Assembly: GCA_002478225.1 (NCBI GenBank)
Contig: DLMV01000069.1
Span: forward strand, 1-25,526
From: Deltaproteobacteria bacterium UBA7527
Lineage (GTDB): Bacteria > Desulfobacterota > Syntrophorhabdia > Syntrophorhabdales > Syntrophorhabdaceae
Length of the DNA: 25,526 bases
Direction of reading: 5' to 3'
Below are positions 1-7,117 of this stretch, piece after piece (position 1 is the stretch's first letter; every line of letters begins with the position of its first letter). Under the pieces are notes generated by a model. The model saw nothing but the letters and a program-made list of their open reading frames with translations. It was not told the origin of the DNA and did not search any database. A program made the translations under genes and the position numbers.

Positions 1-13
1 CTACCGCAAGCAA

Positions 14-202
14 ATCGTATATCGTAGTTCGTATATCGTATGTCGAGATTACAAGAAGGCCGTTCAGCGTTGGGCGTTGGGCGTGGAAGGCGGTTCATAA
101 CTGATAGCTCATGGTAAGCAAGATGCTGGATACTCGATGCTGGGTGCTCGATGCTGGATGCTGGTCAGGCATATTGCAAGAAGCGAGATACGAGGGACAA
201 GG
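14..202. repeat. Heptanucleotide (period-7) repeat array 1
   Basis: This stretch reads as 27 consecutive 7-nt units in one register. Clear units are atcgtat/atcgtag (14-27), ttgggcg twice (70-83) and the ctcgatg/ctggatg group (133-160). Units in between, about 84-118, are degenerate, so their register is less certain. No convincing gene lies here; small ORFs have no recognisable product. It belongs to the same family as the arrays at 334, 1522, 3241, 7025, 23551 and 25429. Confidence 0.75.
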
Positions 203-205
203 TTT

Positions 206-323
206 TGGTATTGTCATCGCGAGGCGAAGCCGTGGCGATCTCATAGGGTATGAACTATTAATGGGATTGCCGCACTCCGCTCGCAATGACACTGCGCCGC
301 GCCCTGCGGGCTCGCAATGACAA
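206..323. repeat. REP-like palindromic element
   Basis: An imperfect inverted repeat has its left arm at about 210-243 (ttgtcatcgcgaggcgaag) and its right arm at about 261-291, ending ctcgcaatgac. A further half-copy lies at about 302-322, again ending ctcgcaatgaca. The arms contain the gtcat(t/c)gcgag core typical of REP-type elements widespread in bacterial intergenic DNA. It sits between two heptamer arrays whose 7-nt registers differ by 5 modulo 7, consistent with insertion into one older array. No RAYT transposase gene is present in the window. Confidence 0.7.
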
Positions 324-333
324 AGTGCACGGC

Positions 334-424
334 CTATCTATCACCTATCACCCGCCACCTTCCATTTTTCATGTTCTAAATGGTTCATCCAATGACGAAT
401 TACGCTTCACGAATTACGAGAGCT
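334..424. repeat. Heptanucleotide repeat array 2
   Basis: Thirteen 7-nt units in register. The clearest are ctatcta, tcaccta, tcacccg (334-354) and gaattac, gcttcac, gaattac (397-417). It lies directly downstream of the REP-like element and just upstream of the duplicated nuo promoter segment. Not protein coding as far as can be seen. Confidence 0.65.
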
Positions 425-433
425 TCTATGTAC

Positions 434-471
434 TGACAGTTTGTACATTTTTTCACTTTTTGTATTGACAA
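434..471. repeat. 38-bp direct repeat, upstream copy
   Basis: This 38-bp segment is identical base for base to 580-617. It starts TGACAGTTTGTAC and ends TATTGACAA, with a T-rich centre. Its end carries a consensus -35 hexamer TTGACA (465-470); a weak -10-like GATATA follows at 489-494 (18-nt spacing). Sequence downstream of it resembles the nuoA start region at the same 146-bp offset, so it looks like the older half of a tandem duplication. Confidence 0.85.
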
Positions 472-579
472 CAGCGCGTTATTTTGTTGATATAAAAAAG
501 CCGTACTAATATTAAAAGAATTTTTTCATGTCTTAGAGAGAAAACAACAGGTAGAAATATGTTCTGTATAAAGATACGT

Positions 580-641
580 TGACAGTTTGTACATTTTTTC
601 ACTTTTTGTATTGACAATAGAATAGTATTTTTGGATATTAT
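580..641 (+). promoter_or_regulatory. Probable nuo operon promoter with second copy of the 38-bp repeat
   Basis: The second 38-bp copy occupies 580-617 and ends in TTGACA (611-616), a perfect sigma-70 -35 hexamer. Downstream candidates for the -10 are GATATT (634-639, 17-nt spacing) and TATTAT (636-641, 19-nt spacing). Transcription would start around 646-649, essentially at the nuoA ATG. The T-rich repeat and its internal TGTACA palindrome could be a regulator site, but no regulator can be named. Confidence 0.6.
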
Positions 642-648
642 AAGCGTT

Positions 649-1029
649 ATGCAAACTTTACAAGAATTCTTTCATGTGGCAGTCTTTGCAGTGGTAGCCG
701 TTATCTTTACCGTGTCGCCAATAATCATTGCCTACCTCCTCGCACCGAGGACAGTGGGAAAAAAGACCTTTGTCACCTATGAGTGCGGGATAGAGCCTTT
801 CGGGAGCGCCTGGATCAGGTATAGCGTCCATTATTACGTTTATGCGCTGATCTTTATCGCCTTTGATGTTGATGTCCTCTATCTCTTTCCCATTGCTCTG
901 AGCTATACAAAAGGCGGCAATATATTTGAATTTTATTCTCTAATAGTATTTGTGCTCATTCTTGCATTGGCAGTTGTATATGCCTGGGGAAAGGGGGTTT
1001 TCACCTGGAAACGAAAGATCCTGTCATAA
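649..1029 (+). CDS. nuoA: NADH-quinone oxidoreductase-type subunit A (NuoA)
   Basis: Small membrane subunit of complex I that lines the quinone/proton-coupling region with NuoH, J and K. The 126-residue product has three predicted helices. It carries the family signature YECGIEPFG followed by RYSVHYYVYALIFIAFDVD, whose acidic residues lie in the second helix. The ATG at 649 was preferred to an in-frame TTG at 631 because 631 lies inside the likely promoter and the ATG gives the usual NuoA length. No Shine-Dalgarno sequence precedes 649, so the message may be leaderless. It is the first gene of the operon and overlaps the proposed nuoB start by 25 nt. Identity is secure; the start is moderately so. 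Confidence 0.93.
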   Translation: MQTLQEFFHVAVFAVVAVIFTVSPIIIAYLLAPRTVGKKTFVTYECGIEPFGSAWIRYSVHYYVYALIFIAFDVDVLYLFPIALSYTKGGNIFEFYSLIVFVLILALAVVYAWGKGVFTWKRKILS

Positions 1030-1496
1030 AGTTCGCCGTCCTCGACAAGGTCCTCAATCTTGCACGTGCAAACTCGCTTTGGCCGGTAACGTTCGGCCTT
1101 GCATGCTGCGCCATCGAGATGATGTCTACGTCAATGGCACGGTTCGACATCGCCCGTTTCGGAGCAGAGATCTTCAGGGCAAGCCCCAGGCAGGCAGACC
1201 TCATGATCGTATCAGGAACAGTAACAAAAAAGATGGCACCTATTCTGGTTACACTTTATGAGCAAATGCCTTCCCCAAAGTGGGTCATTGCCATGGGCAA
1301 CTGCGCCATATCAGGCGGTCCTTTTGTTTTTAAAGGCCAGTACAATCTCGTTGAAGGAGTAGACCTTCTTGTCCCCGTTGACGTGTATGTACCGGGATGT
1401 CCTCCGAGACCGGAAGGACTCCTCGAGGGGCTCATGAAGCTTGAAGAAAAGATCACGGGAACACGGCGTTTCCCAGGTCCTGAGAGTAAATGGTAA
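1005..1496 (+). CDS. nuoB: Complex I subunit B (NuoB), probable CTG start
   Basis: Peripheral-arm subunit that carries cluster N2, the last [4Fe-4S] centre before quinone. Ligands are visible as adjacent Cys34-Cys35 (GLACCAIEMM), Cys100 (GNCAISGG) and Cys132 (PGCPPRPE), numbered from the proposed start. The first in-frame ATG (1119) lies after the CysCys pair and would remove two essential ligands, so the true start must be upstream. No in-frame ATG, GTG or TTG is present nearby. CTG at 1005 is preceded by AAGGGGG (991-997) at ideal spacing and gives 163 residues, the usual size. ATA at 1026 is a weaker alternative. A base error converting ATG to CTG cannot be excluded. Confidence 0.9.
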   Translation: METKDPVIKFAVLDKVLNLARANSLWPVTFGLACCAIEMMSTSMARFDIARFGAEIFRASPRQADLMIVSGTVTKKMAPILVTLYEQMPSPKWVIAMGNCAISGGPFVFKGQYNLVEGVDLLVPVDVYVPGCPPRPEGLLEGLMKLEEKITGTRRFPGPESKW

Positions 1497-1521
1497 AACC
1501 TATATGATAGAAAAATGTTTT

Positions 1522-1654
1522 GAAATCCGAAGCACGAAATCCGAAGCACTAAACAAGCACGAATATCTAAAATTCAAATACTTAAAGTTGTTTGGAACAT
1601 TAAACATTTGAAATTGTTTAGATATTAGATATTAGAATTTAGGATTTGAGTTAC
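1522..1654. repeat. Heptanucleotide repeat array 3 (nuoB-nuoCD gap)
   Basis: Nineteen 7-nt units in unbroken register. It begins gaaatcc, gaagcac (each twice, 1522-1549) and ends agatatt twice, agaattt, aggattt (1620-1647). The two ends are roughly reverse complements, GAAATCC at the start against GGATTTG near the end. It ends one base before the nuoCD ATG. The block at about 1536-1563 is closely matched, inverted, by the array at 7025-7108. Confidence 0.85.
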
Positions 1655-1655
1655 A

Positions 1656-3239
1656 ATGATATTGGCAGCCAAGACCATAGAAGAGTTTAGATCAGAGTTC
1701 AAGAGCGTGGACATCAGCGAGGTCCCCTATGATAAACAGGGATATCATCTCGCGATAGAGGCGCAGACAGGGAATCTCCTGAATATCGTTGAGTTCCTTG
1801 ACAGGAGAGAGTTCTATATCGTTGACCTCTTTTGCGTCGATTATCAGGACTACCTCGAGCTGGTCTACTTCTTCAATACACACAGGGAGTTGTGCCGGGT
1901 CAAAGTAACGCTGAAGCTTGATCCTGAGAAGCCGGTTGCGCCTACGATCTCCCATATCTATACCATAGCCCGCTGGTATGAACGCGAGGCCCATGAATTC
2001 TTCGGCATCTATTTTGAAGGCCATCCGGGTCTGACCTATCTTTTCCTCCACAGTGGGATCGATCATTATCCCTTGCGCAGAAAGCATGTCCCTGTTCCCG
2101 ATAATGACAGGCAATTGCTTGATTCCTTCAAGCCCCAGGAGGAGGAAGATTGTTTCTTCGTGAACCTCGGCCCGCAGCATCCGAGCACCCACGGGGTGCT
2201 CAGGGTTGTCCTGAAGATGGATGGGGAATATATTGTCAGCGCGGAGCCGGTGCTTGGCTATCTCCACAGGATGCACGAAAAGATGGCAGAGAGCAAAAGC
2301 TACCTCCAGTTCCTTCCGAACCCCGCGAGGATGGACTACCCGGGAGCATTGTTGTTCAACCTTGCACATGTGGAGACCGTGGAGAAGCTGTGCGGCATCG
2401 CGGTGCCTGAGCGTGCGAAGTATATAAGGACCATTACCTGTGAACTGAACAGGATCGCGAGCCACCTCTTGTGGCTTGGCGCCTTCCCCGCAGACCTTGG
2501 CGGGTTGACGCCCTTTATGTATGCATTCGACGACAGGGAGAACATCCTCGATATCCTTGAGGGGGTCACGGGGTCAAGGCTTACCTACTGTTATTTCCGC
2601 TTCGGCGGACTCTACAATGACATAGATGAAGAAAGCTTTGTTAGCGCTACAAAACGCTTTATAGAGCGCATGCGGGAACGGCTTGTTATGTACGATAAGC
2701 TTATCACCGGCAACGTGATCTTCATAAACAGGATAAAGAACGTCGGCATCATGGAGCAGGCAAAGGTCCGTAAATACGGTTCGTCCGGTCCCTTTATCAG
2801 AAGTACGGGCATACCCTTTGACATGAGAAAGGTGGATCCCTACGAGGCATACGGCAGCATTGATTTTGAGATTCCCACGGGGCATACCGGAGATAATATG
2901 GACCGCTATCTGGTGAGGATGAAAGAGATGGAGATCAGCCTCAACATCATTGAAGAGGCCATGAAGAAACTGCCTTCCGGCCCGTTCCAGACCGAGAAGG
3001 TGCCGAAAAAGCTGAAGCCACCGAAAGGCGACATATACCATGCCATAGAATCGACGCGGGGTGAGACCGGCGTATATATCGTGAGCGACGAGAGCGATAC
3101 GCCTTACAGGATGAGATGGAGGGTGCCTTCTTACTCGAACCTCATGACCTTCCCATATCTTGCACAGGGATTGCTCATTGCCGATGCCATCGCGACGCTC
3201 GGGAGTTATGATATCGTCGTGCCGGAGATAGATCGATGA
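1656..3239 (+). CDS. nuoCD: Fused complex I subunits C and D (NuoCD)
   Basis: Peripheral-arm subunit forming most of the quinone-binding cavity with NuoB. Residues about 1-155 are the NuoC (30-kDa) domain, including ARWYEREAHEFFGIYF. Residues about 165-527 are the NuoD (49-kDa) domain, beginning LGPQHPSTHGVLR (HPSTHG at 175-180) and ending ATLGSYDIVVPEIDR, close to the family C-terminus. SKSYLQFLPNPARMDY supplies the conserved quinone-site tyrosine. At 527 residues it is shorter than the roughly 600-residue enterobacterial fusion. The ATG directly follows heptamer array 3; only a weak AGGA (1641-1644) precedes it. As NuoB keeps its cluster ligands and NuoD its quinone-site residues, the complex should reduce quinone rather than act as a hydrogenase. 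Confidence 0.95.
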   Translation: MILAAKTIEEFRSEFKSVDISEVPYDKQGYHLAIEAQTGNLLNIVEFLDRREFYIVDLFCVDYQDYLELVYFFNTHRELCRVKVTLKLDPEKPVAPTISHIYTIARWYEREAHEFFGIYFEGHPGLTYLFLHSGIDHYPLRRKHVPVPDNDRQLLDSFKPQEEEDCFFVNLGPQHPSTHGVLRVVLKMDGEYIVSAEPVLGYLHRMHEKMAESKSYLQFLPNPARMDYPGALLFNLAHVETVEKLCGIAVPERAKYIRTITCELNRIASHLLWLGAFPADLGGLTPFMYAFDDRENILDILEGVTGSRLTYCYFRFGGLYNDIDEESFVSATKRFIERMRERLVMYDKLITGNVIFINRIKNVGIMEQAKVRKYGSSGPFIRSTGIPFDMRKVDPYEAYGSIDFEIPTGHTGDNMDRYLVRMKEMEISLNIIEEAMKKLPSGPFQTEKVPKKLKPPKGDIYHAIESTRGETGVYIVSDESDTPYRMRWRVPSYSNLMTFPYLAQGLLIADAIATLGSYDIVVPEIDR

Positions 3240-3240
3240 A

Positions 3241-3289
3241 AGGTCCGAGGTACGAGATTCGAGAGACGAGGAACGAATAACGAAAAATG
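3241..3289. repeat. Heptanucleotide repeat array 4 (nuoCD-nuoH gap)
   Basis: Seven units in register: aggtccg, aggtacg, then agattcg, agagacg, then aggaacg, aataacg and aaaaatg. It begins two bases after the nuoCD stop codon, and its last unit contains the nuoH ATG (3287-3289). The AGGA at 3269-3272, within a repeat unit, is the only Shine-Dalgarno-like sequence before nuoH, at a long 14-nt spacing. Confidence 0.8.
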
Positions 3290-4270
3290 TGTGACACCAT
3301 TATTAATATAGTAAACATAGTCGGGAAAGAGGTAGTAAGGACGGTAGTAGGCCTTATCGGCGTCTTCATCGTGGTCATCGGCAATGCCATCATGCTGACA
3401 TGGGCTGAGCGGAAGGTCGCAGGCCACATGCAGAGAAGGATAGGCCCAAAAGAGGTAGGTCCTTTCGGTCTTATCCAGTCCTTTGCCGACAGCGTAAAGC
3501 TTCTCGGGAAAGAGCTGCTCACGCCTGCAAATGTCGAGAGACCCCTCTATTTCCTTGCTCCAACGCTGATCTTCGTCCCCGTGCTCGTGACCTTTGTCGT
3601 TATACCGTTTGACGGTTTCCTGCAGGTCAAAGATATAAATGTGGGCATACTTGTCATCCTTGCCTTTTCATCCCTCACGGTGCTCTCCATACTCATTGCA
3701 GGGTGGGGCTCCAACAATAAATATTCCCTTATCGGCGCAGTGCGGAGCGTAGCGCAGAACATCGCCTACGAGATACCTCTTCTGCTTTCGCTCCTGCCCA
3801 TTATATTCATGGCGAACTCTTTCTCTCTGAGGGATGTCGTGGAGGCGCAGAAAGGATTGTGGTTCGTGTTCTATCAGCCCGTTGCCTTTCTTATCTTTTT
3901 CGTTGCCAGTGTCGCGGAGACGAACAGGACGCCTTTCGATCTGCCGGAGGCGGAAAGCGAACTGGTCGCCGGCTTCCATACGGAATATTCCGGCATGCGC
4001 TTTTCCCTTTTCTTCCTCGCCGAATACACGAACATGTTCATCGTAAGCGCCATTGCGGTGACGTTCTTCCTCGGAGGATACCAGGGACCCATACTGCCTG
4101 GCGTTGTCTGGTTCTTCATGAAGACTTATGTGCTTGTTTTTGTCCTGCTCTGGTTCAGGTGGACGTTCCCGCGCGTGAGGTTCGATCAGCTCCTTAATTT
4201 TTCCTGGAAGATACTGATACCGGTCTCCTTCCTCAATCTGCTCGTGACAGGAGGGATCCTGAAGTTATGA
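3287..4270 (+). CDS. nuoH: Complex I subunit H (NuoH)
   Basis: Membrane subunit joining the peripheral arm to the pump and closing the quinone chamber. The 327-residue, multi-helix product has the family signatures GWGSNNKYSLIGAVRSVAQN and, further on, AETNRTPFDLPEAESELVAG followed by FHTEYSG. These include the loop acidic residues involved in coupling. Length is normal. The ATG at 3287 lies at the end of heptamer array 4; translation probably depends on the AGGA inside that array or on coupling to nuoCD. The gene overlaps nuoI by 4 nt (ATGA), showing tight co-translation from here on. Confidence 0.96.
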   Translation: MCDTIINIVNIVGKEVVRTVVGLIGVFIVVIGNAIMLTWAERKVAGHMQRRIGPKEVGPFGLIQSFADSVKLLGKELLTPANVERPLYFLAPTLIFVPVLVTFVVIPFDGFLQVKDINVGILVILAFSSLTVLSILIAGWGSNNKYSLIGAVRSVAQNIAYEIPLLLSLLPIIFMANSFSLRDVVEAQKGLWFVFYQPVAFLIFFVASVAETNRTPFDLPEAESELVAGFHTEYSGMRFSLFFLAEYTNMFIVSAIAVTFFLGGYQGPILPGVVWFFMKTYVLVFVLLWFRWTFPRVRFDQLLNFSWKILIPVSFLNLLVTGGILKL

Positions 4271-4719
4271 GGGTCGTTGCTGACATCATAAAGGGCGCTT
4301 ATTCGCTGATCGTCGGTATGGGTGTGACCATCAGGGCCTTCTTCAGCCCTGTTGTGACGTGCCAGTACCCGCGCGAGACGATAAACATTTCACCCCGGTT
4401 CCGGAGCCACACGAAGCTCGTTGGAGACCCGGAAAACCCGGACAGGACAAAGTGCATCGTCTGCGGCATGTGCGAGAGGAACTGCCCGTCAAACTCCATC
4501 AAAAAGATAGAAGGTGAAAAGAAAGAGGGCGAAAAGAAAAAGACCGCCACTTCCTATATCCTTGATTTCACAACGTGCAGCCAGTGCGGTATATGCGTGG
4601 AGAGCTGCCCCGTCGACGCGCTCGCATTCTCCTCTGATTATAACCCTGTGGGATTTAGGCGGGAGGACTTCCATTACGACCTCGTCAAAGAATATGAAAA
4701 GAGGAAGAAGACAGCATGA
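4267..4719 (+). CDS. nuoI: Complex I subunit I (NuoI), 2x[4Fe-4S] ferredoxin-type
   Basis: Peripheral-arm electron-transfer subunit carrying clusters N6a and N6b. The 150-residue protein has two CxxCxxCxxxCP motifs: Cys63, 66, 69, 73 (CIVCGMCERNCP) and Cys104, 107, 110, 114 (CSQCGICVESCP). Between them lies a lysine/glutamate-rich insert at about residues 79-93 (KKIEGEKKEGEKKK), longer and more charged than usual. Without nuoE, F and G in the operon, this subunit is the expected entry point for electrons from a soluble donor such as ferredoxin or another protein; that is inference. Start and stop each overlap the neighbours by 4 nt. Confidence 0.95.
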   Translation: MRVVADIIKGAYSLIVGMGVTIRAFFSPVVTCQYPRETINISPRFRSHTKLVGDPENPDRTKCIVCGMCERNCPSNSIKKIEGEKKEGEKKKTATSYILDFTTCSQCGICVESCPVDALAFSSDYNPVGFRREDFHYDLVKEYEKRKKTA

Positions 4720-5219
4720 TCTTCGCTGACATTATATTTATTATCATTATCCTTATAACATTGGCAGGCGCCCTGATGACGGTTATGTACGGTTCCATCA
4801 TCTATGCCCTGATCGGTCTTGTGACGACCATGTTCGGCATTGCGGGGCTCTATATCTACCTTAATGCGCCATTCCTCGCGATGATGCAGATCCTTATTTA
4901 TGTCGGCGCTATTACGGTGCTTATTGCCTTTGTTATCATGGTTATCGGTCCGCTGCACAAAAAGCCGAAGGAATGGACCTATCCTCTAAAGCTGATCATC
5001 GCCGCCATTGTGGCGCTTTTCTCCTTCTTTATGTTCGCGAAGGTCGTATTGAAGGCGAAGTGGACAGTTCTTTCAACGCCGTTTGCCGTAACGACAAAGG
5101 ATATTGGAAGACTTCTCTTTGACAGGCTTACATTTCCCTTTGAGCTCATCTCCCTTCTTATCGTTGTCGCCATCATCGGCGCTGTTATGCTCTCCCTTTG
5201 CTCAAGAGGTGAAAAATGA
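4716..5219 (+). CDS. nuoJ: Complex I subunit J (NuoJ)
   Basis: Membrane subunit with five predicted helices that takes part in coupling between quinone reduction and the antiporter modules. The 167-residue product contains YALIGLVTTMFGIAGLYIYL (helix 3 region with its characteristic bulge) and FLAMMQILIYVGAITVLIAF, both typical of NuoJ. Length is normal. It overlaps nuoI and nuoK by 4 nt each. No unusual residues were seen. Confidence 0.94.
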   Translation: MIFADIIFIIIILITLAGALMTVMYGSIIYALIGLVTTMFGIAGLYIYLNAPFLAMMQILIYVGAITVLIAFVIMVIGPLHKKPKEWTYPLKLIIAAIVALFSFFMFAKVVLKAKWTVLSTPFAVTTKDIGRLLFDRLTFPFELISLLIVVAIIGAVMLSLCSRGEK

Positions 5220-5542
5220 CGGGAATGGGGCTCTATAACAGCCTGAATATATACCTTTTCGTTGGCCTTGCTTTGCTTGCCTGCGGAATACTGGGGGTCA
5301 TATACCGGAGGACCCTCGTCAGCATGCTCATATCGATAGAGCTCATCATGAACGGAGCAGGCCTCAACCTCGTGGCCTTCAACAGGTTCATCGCGCCCGA
5401 CAAAGCATACGGCATGACCTTTACGCTCTTCATCATGGGAATTGCCGCTGCAGAGGCTGCTATTGCCCTTGCCATCATCATACTTATCTTCAGGAAATAC
5501 AGACACGTTGAAGGAGCGCAGCTGAAGGAGATGAAGGACTGA
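5216..5542 (+). CDS. nuoK: Complex I subunit K (NuoK)
   Basis: Three-helix membrane subunit homologous to MrpC. The 108-residue product has the two buried glutamates needed for proton transfer: one in helix 2 (SIELIMNGAGLNLVAF) and one in helix 3 (AAAEAAIALAIII). The ATG at 5216 overlaps the nuoJ stop (ATGA); an in-frame ATG at 5225 is an alternative start. The next gene begins two bases after its stop codon. Confidence 0.95.
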   Translation: MTGMGLYNSLNIYLFVGLALLACGILGVIYRRTLVSMLISIELIMNGAGLNLVAFNRFIAPDKAYGMTFTLFIMGIAAAEAAIALAIIILIFRKYRHVEGAQLKEMKD

Positions 5543-5544
5543 CC

Positions 5545-7017
5545 ATGAAGATCGAGAGCATACGACCCCTCATACCGATTCTCATTGTCCTTGTGACATC
5601 CATCCTCATCTTCCTCTCCAGGAAAAGGCCCAACGTCAGGGAGTTCTGGTCGGTCGCAGGGTCGATCCTCACCTTTATTTCAGTTGCTGCAATGATCCCG
5701 GACATTATGAGCGGCAGCAAGATCGTCTATACGCTCTCGACGATCGCACCGGGCATCTCCATCAATTTCAGGGTTGACGCCCTTTCGCTTATATTCGGCA
5801 TCGTTTCATCGTTCCTGTGGATATTCGCGACCTTCTACAATATCGGCTACATGAGATCCCTCGATGAGCACGCCCAGACCCGCTACTACACATGCTTTGC
5901 CATCGCGATCCTCGGGGCGCAGGGGGTTTCATATTCCGGAAGCCTCTTCTCGCTGTATCTGTTCTACGAGATCATCACGATCTTCACCTATCCGCTTGTC
6001 GCGCACCACCAGGATGAGGAAGGGTACGCAGGGGCGAAGAAGTATATCGTCTACCTCATGGGGACGTCGAAGGGGCTTCTGCTCCCGGCCGTGGTCCTGA
6101 CGTATGTCATGACAGGGACCCTTGATTTTTCAGACAATATTGTGACAGGTGTCTTCTCGAAAGAAGCAAACAGCACCTGGATAACCGTTACCTACATACT
6201 TTTCCTCTTCGGTTTTGCGAAAGCGGCTATTATGCCCCTTCACAACTGGCTACCGTCGGCAATGGTCGCCCCTACTCCGGTAAGCGCACTGCTCCATGCC
6301 GTGGCGGTCGTGAAGGCGGGTGTGTTCTGCATCGCCAGGGTTATGCTTTCCACTTTCGGGACAGAGCTCCTGAACAGCTTGTGTCTTGGGATCTGGACGG
6401 CCTATTTTGTTTCAATCACCATCCTGCTTGCGTCGATCATAGCCCTTACAAAGGACGACCTCAAGGCGAGGCTTGCCTATTCAACGGTGAGCCAGCTCTC
6501 GTATATCGTCCTCGGCGTTGCGCTCCTTGATGCGTCAGGCGTCCTTGGCGGCATCCTCCATATTGTCAACCACGGCTTCAGCAAGATCACCCTCTTTTTC
6601 TGCGCCGGGGCCATATATGTCGCCACCCACAAGAAGAAGATAAGCGACATGGAAGGGATCGGCTACGCGATGCCCTTCACGATGGGTGCGTTTGCCATAG
6701 CGTCATTGAGCATGATAGGTGCGCCGCCTGTTGCAGGCTTTGTTTCGAAGTGGTATCTCCTGAACGGCGCCCTTGAGATACACAACATCCCCATAGTGAT
6801 CGTCCTCATGGCAAGCACGATCCTCAATGCAGGGTATTTTGCGCCGATCACCTTCAAGGCCTTTTTCCAGGGGAAACGGGGTGAATGGAAGCGGAGCGAT
6901 ATCAAAGAGGCGCCTGCCACGATGGTTGTCCCCATTGTCCTTGCTTCCCTTATATCGGTCGCCCTCGGCCTGTTCCCGGGGTTCTTTGTAAGTCTTATCG
7001 GGAGGCTGATGCCGTGA
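5545..7017 (+). CDS. MrpD/NuoL-family antiporter subunit (extra pump module)
   Basis: Membrane proton-translocating subunit of the Proton_antipo_M family, about 14 helices, 490 residues. It keeps the channel residues: Glu142 (YLFYEIITIF, helix 5), Lys226 (FAKAAIMPLHNWLP, helix 7) and Lys257 (AVVKAGV, helix 8), plus a lysine in FVSKWYLLNG (helix 12). It ends without the long C-terminal lateral helix of NuoL and resembles MrpD-type subunits more than canonical NuoM. Because a NuoL-like gene, nuoM and nuoN follow, this is a fourth antiporter-type subunit. It probably sits in the membrane arm of the same complex. Whether it moves protons or sodium cannot be read from sequence. Confidence 0.9.
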   Translation: MKIESIRPLIPILIVLVTSILIFLSRKRPNVREFWSVAGSILTFISVAAMIPDIMSGSKIVYTLSTIAPGISINFRVDALSLIFGIVSSFLWIFATFYNIGYMRSLDEHAQTRYYTCFAIAILGAQGVSYSGSLFSLYLFYEIITIFTYPLVAHHQDEEGYAGAKKYIVYLMGTSKGLLLPAVVLTYVMTGTLDFSDNIVTGVFSKEANSTWITVTYILFLFGFAKAAIMPLHNWLPSAMVAPTPVSALLHAVAVVKAGVFCIARVMLSTFGTELLNSLCLGIWTAYFVSITILLASIIALTKDDLKARLAYSTVSQLSYIVLGVALLDASGVLGGILHIVNHGFSKITLFFCAGAIYVATHKKKISDMEGIGYAMPFTMGAFAIASLSMIGAPPVAGFVSKWYLLNGALEIHNIPIVIVLMASTILNAGYFAPITFKAFFQGKRGEWKRSDIKEAPATMVVPIVLASLISVALGLFPGFFVSLIGRLMP

Positions 7018-7024
7018 AGAACGT

Positions 7025-7108
7025 AAACTCTAATTTTCGAAACAATTTGGATTTTGTACATTTGTGCTTGTTTAGGATTTCGATATTCGGATTTCGGATT
7101 TCAAGAGG
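7025..7108. repeat. Heptanucleotide repeat array 5 (within nuo operon)
   Basis: Twelve units in register. Clearest are aggattt, cgatatt, and cggattt twice (7074-7101). It is an inverted relative of the first half of array 3: its reverse complement shares the ordered blocks GAAATCC and CTAAACAAGCAC. It begins 8 nt after the antiporter stop. Its last unit, caagagg (7102-7108), supplies the Shine-Dalgarno sequence of the next gene. Confidence 0.85.
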
Positions 7109-7117
7109 TGCAGACAA

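Noticed and set aside
14..202. CRISPR array
   Set aside because: Units are 7 nt with no 20-40 nt repeats separated by unique spacers, and no cas gene is present.
1..640. Several ORFs of 60-70 codons in the upstream region
   Set aside because: They lie in heptamer and REP-like repeats, have no family signature and no ribosome binding sites; chance open frames.
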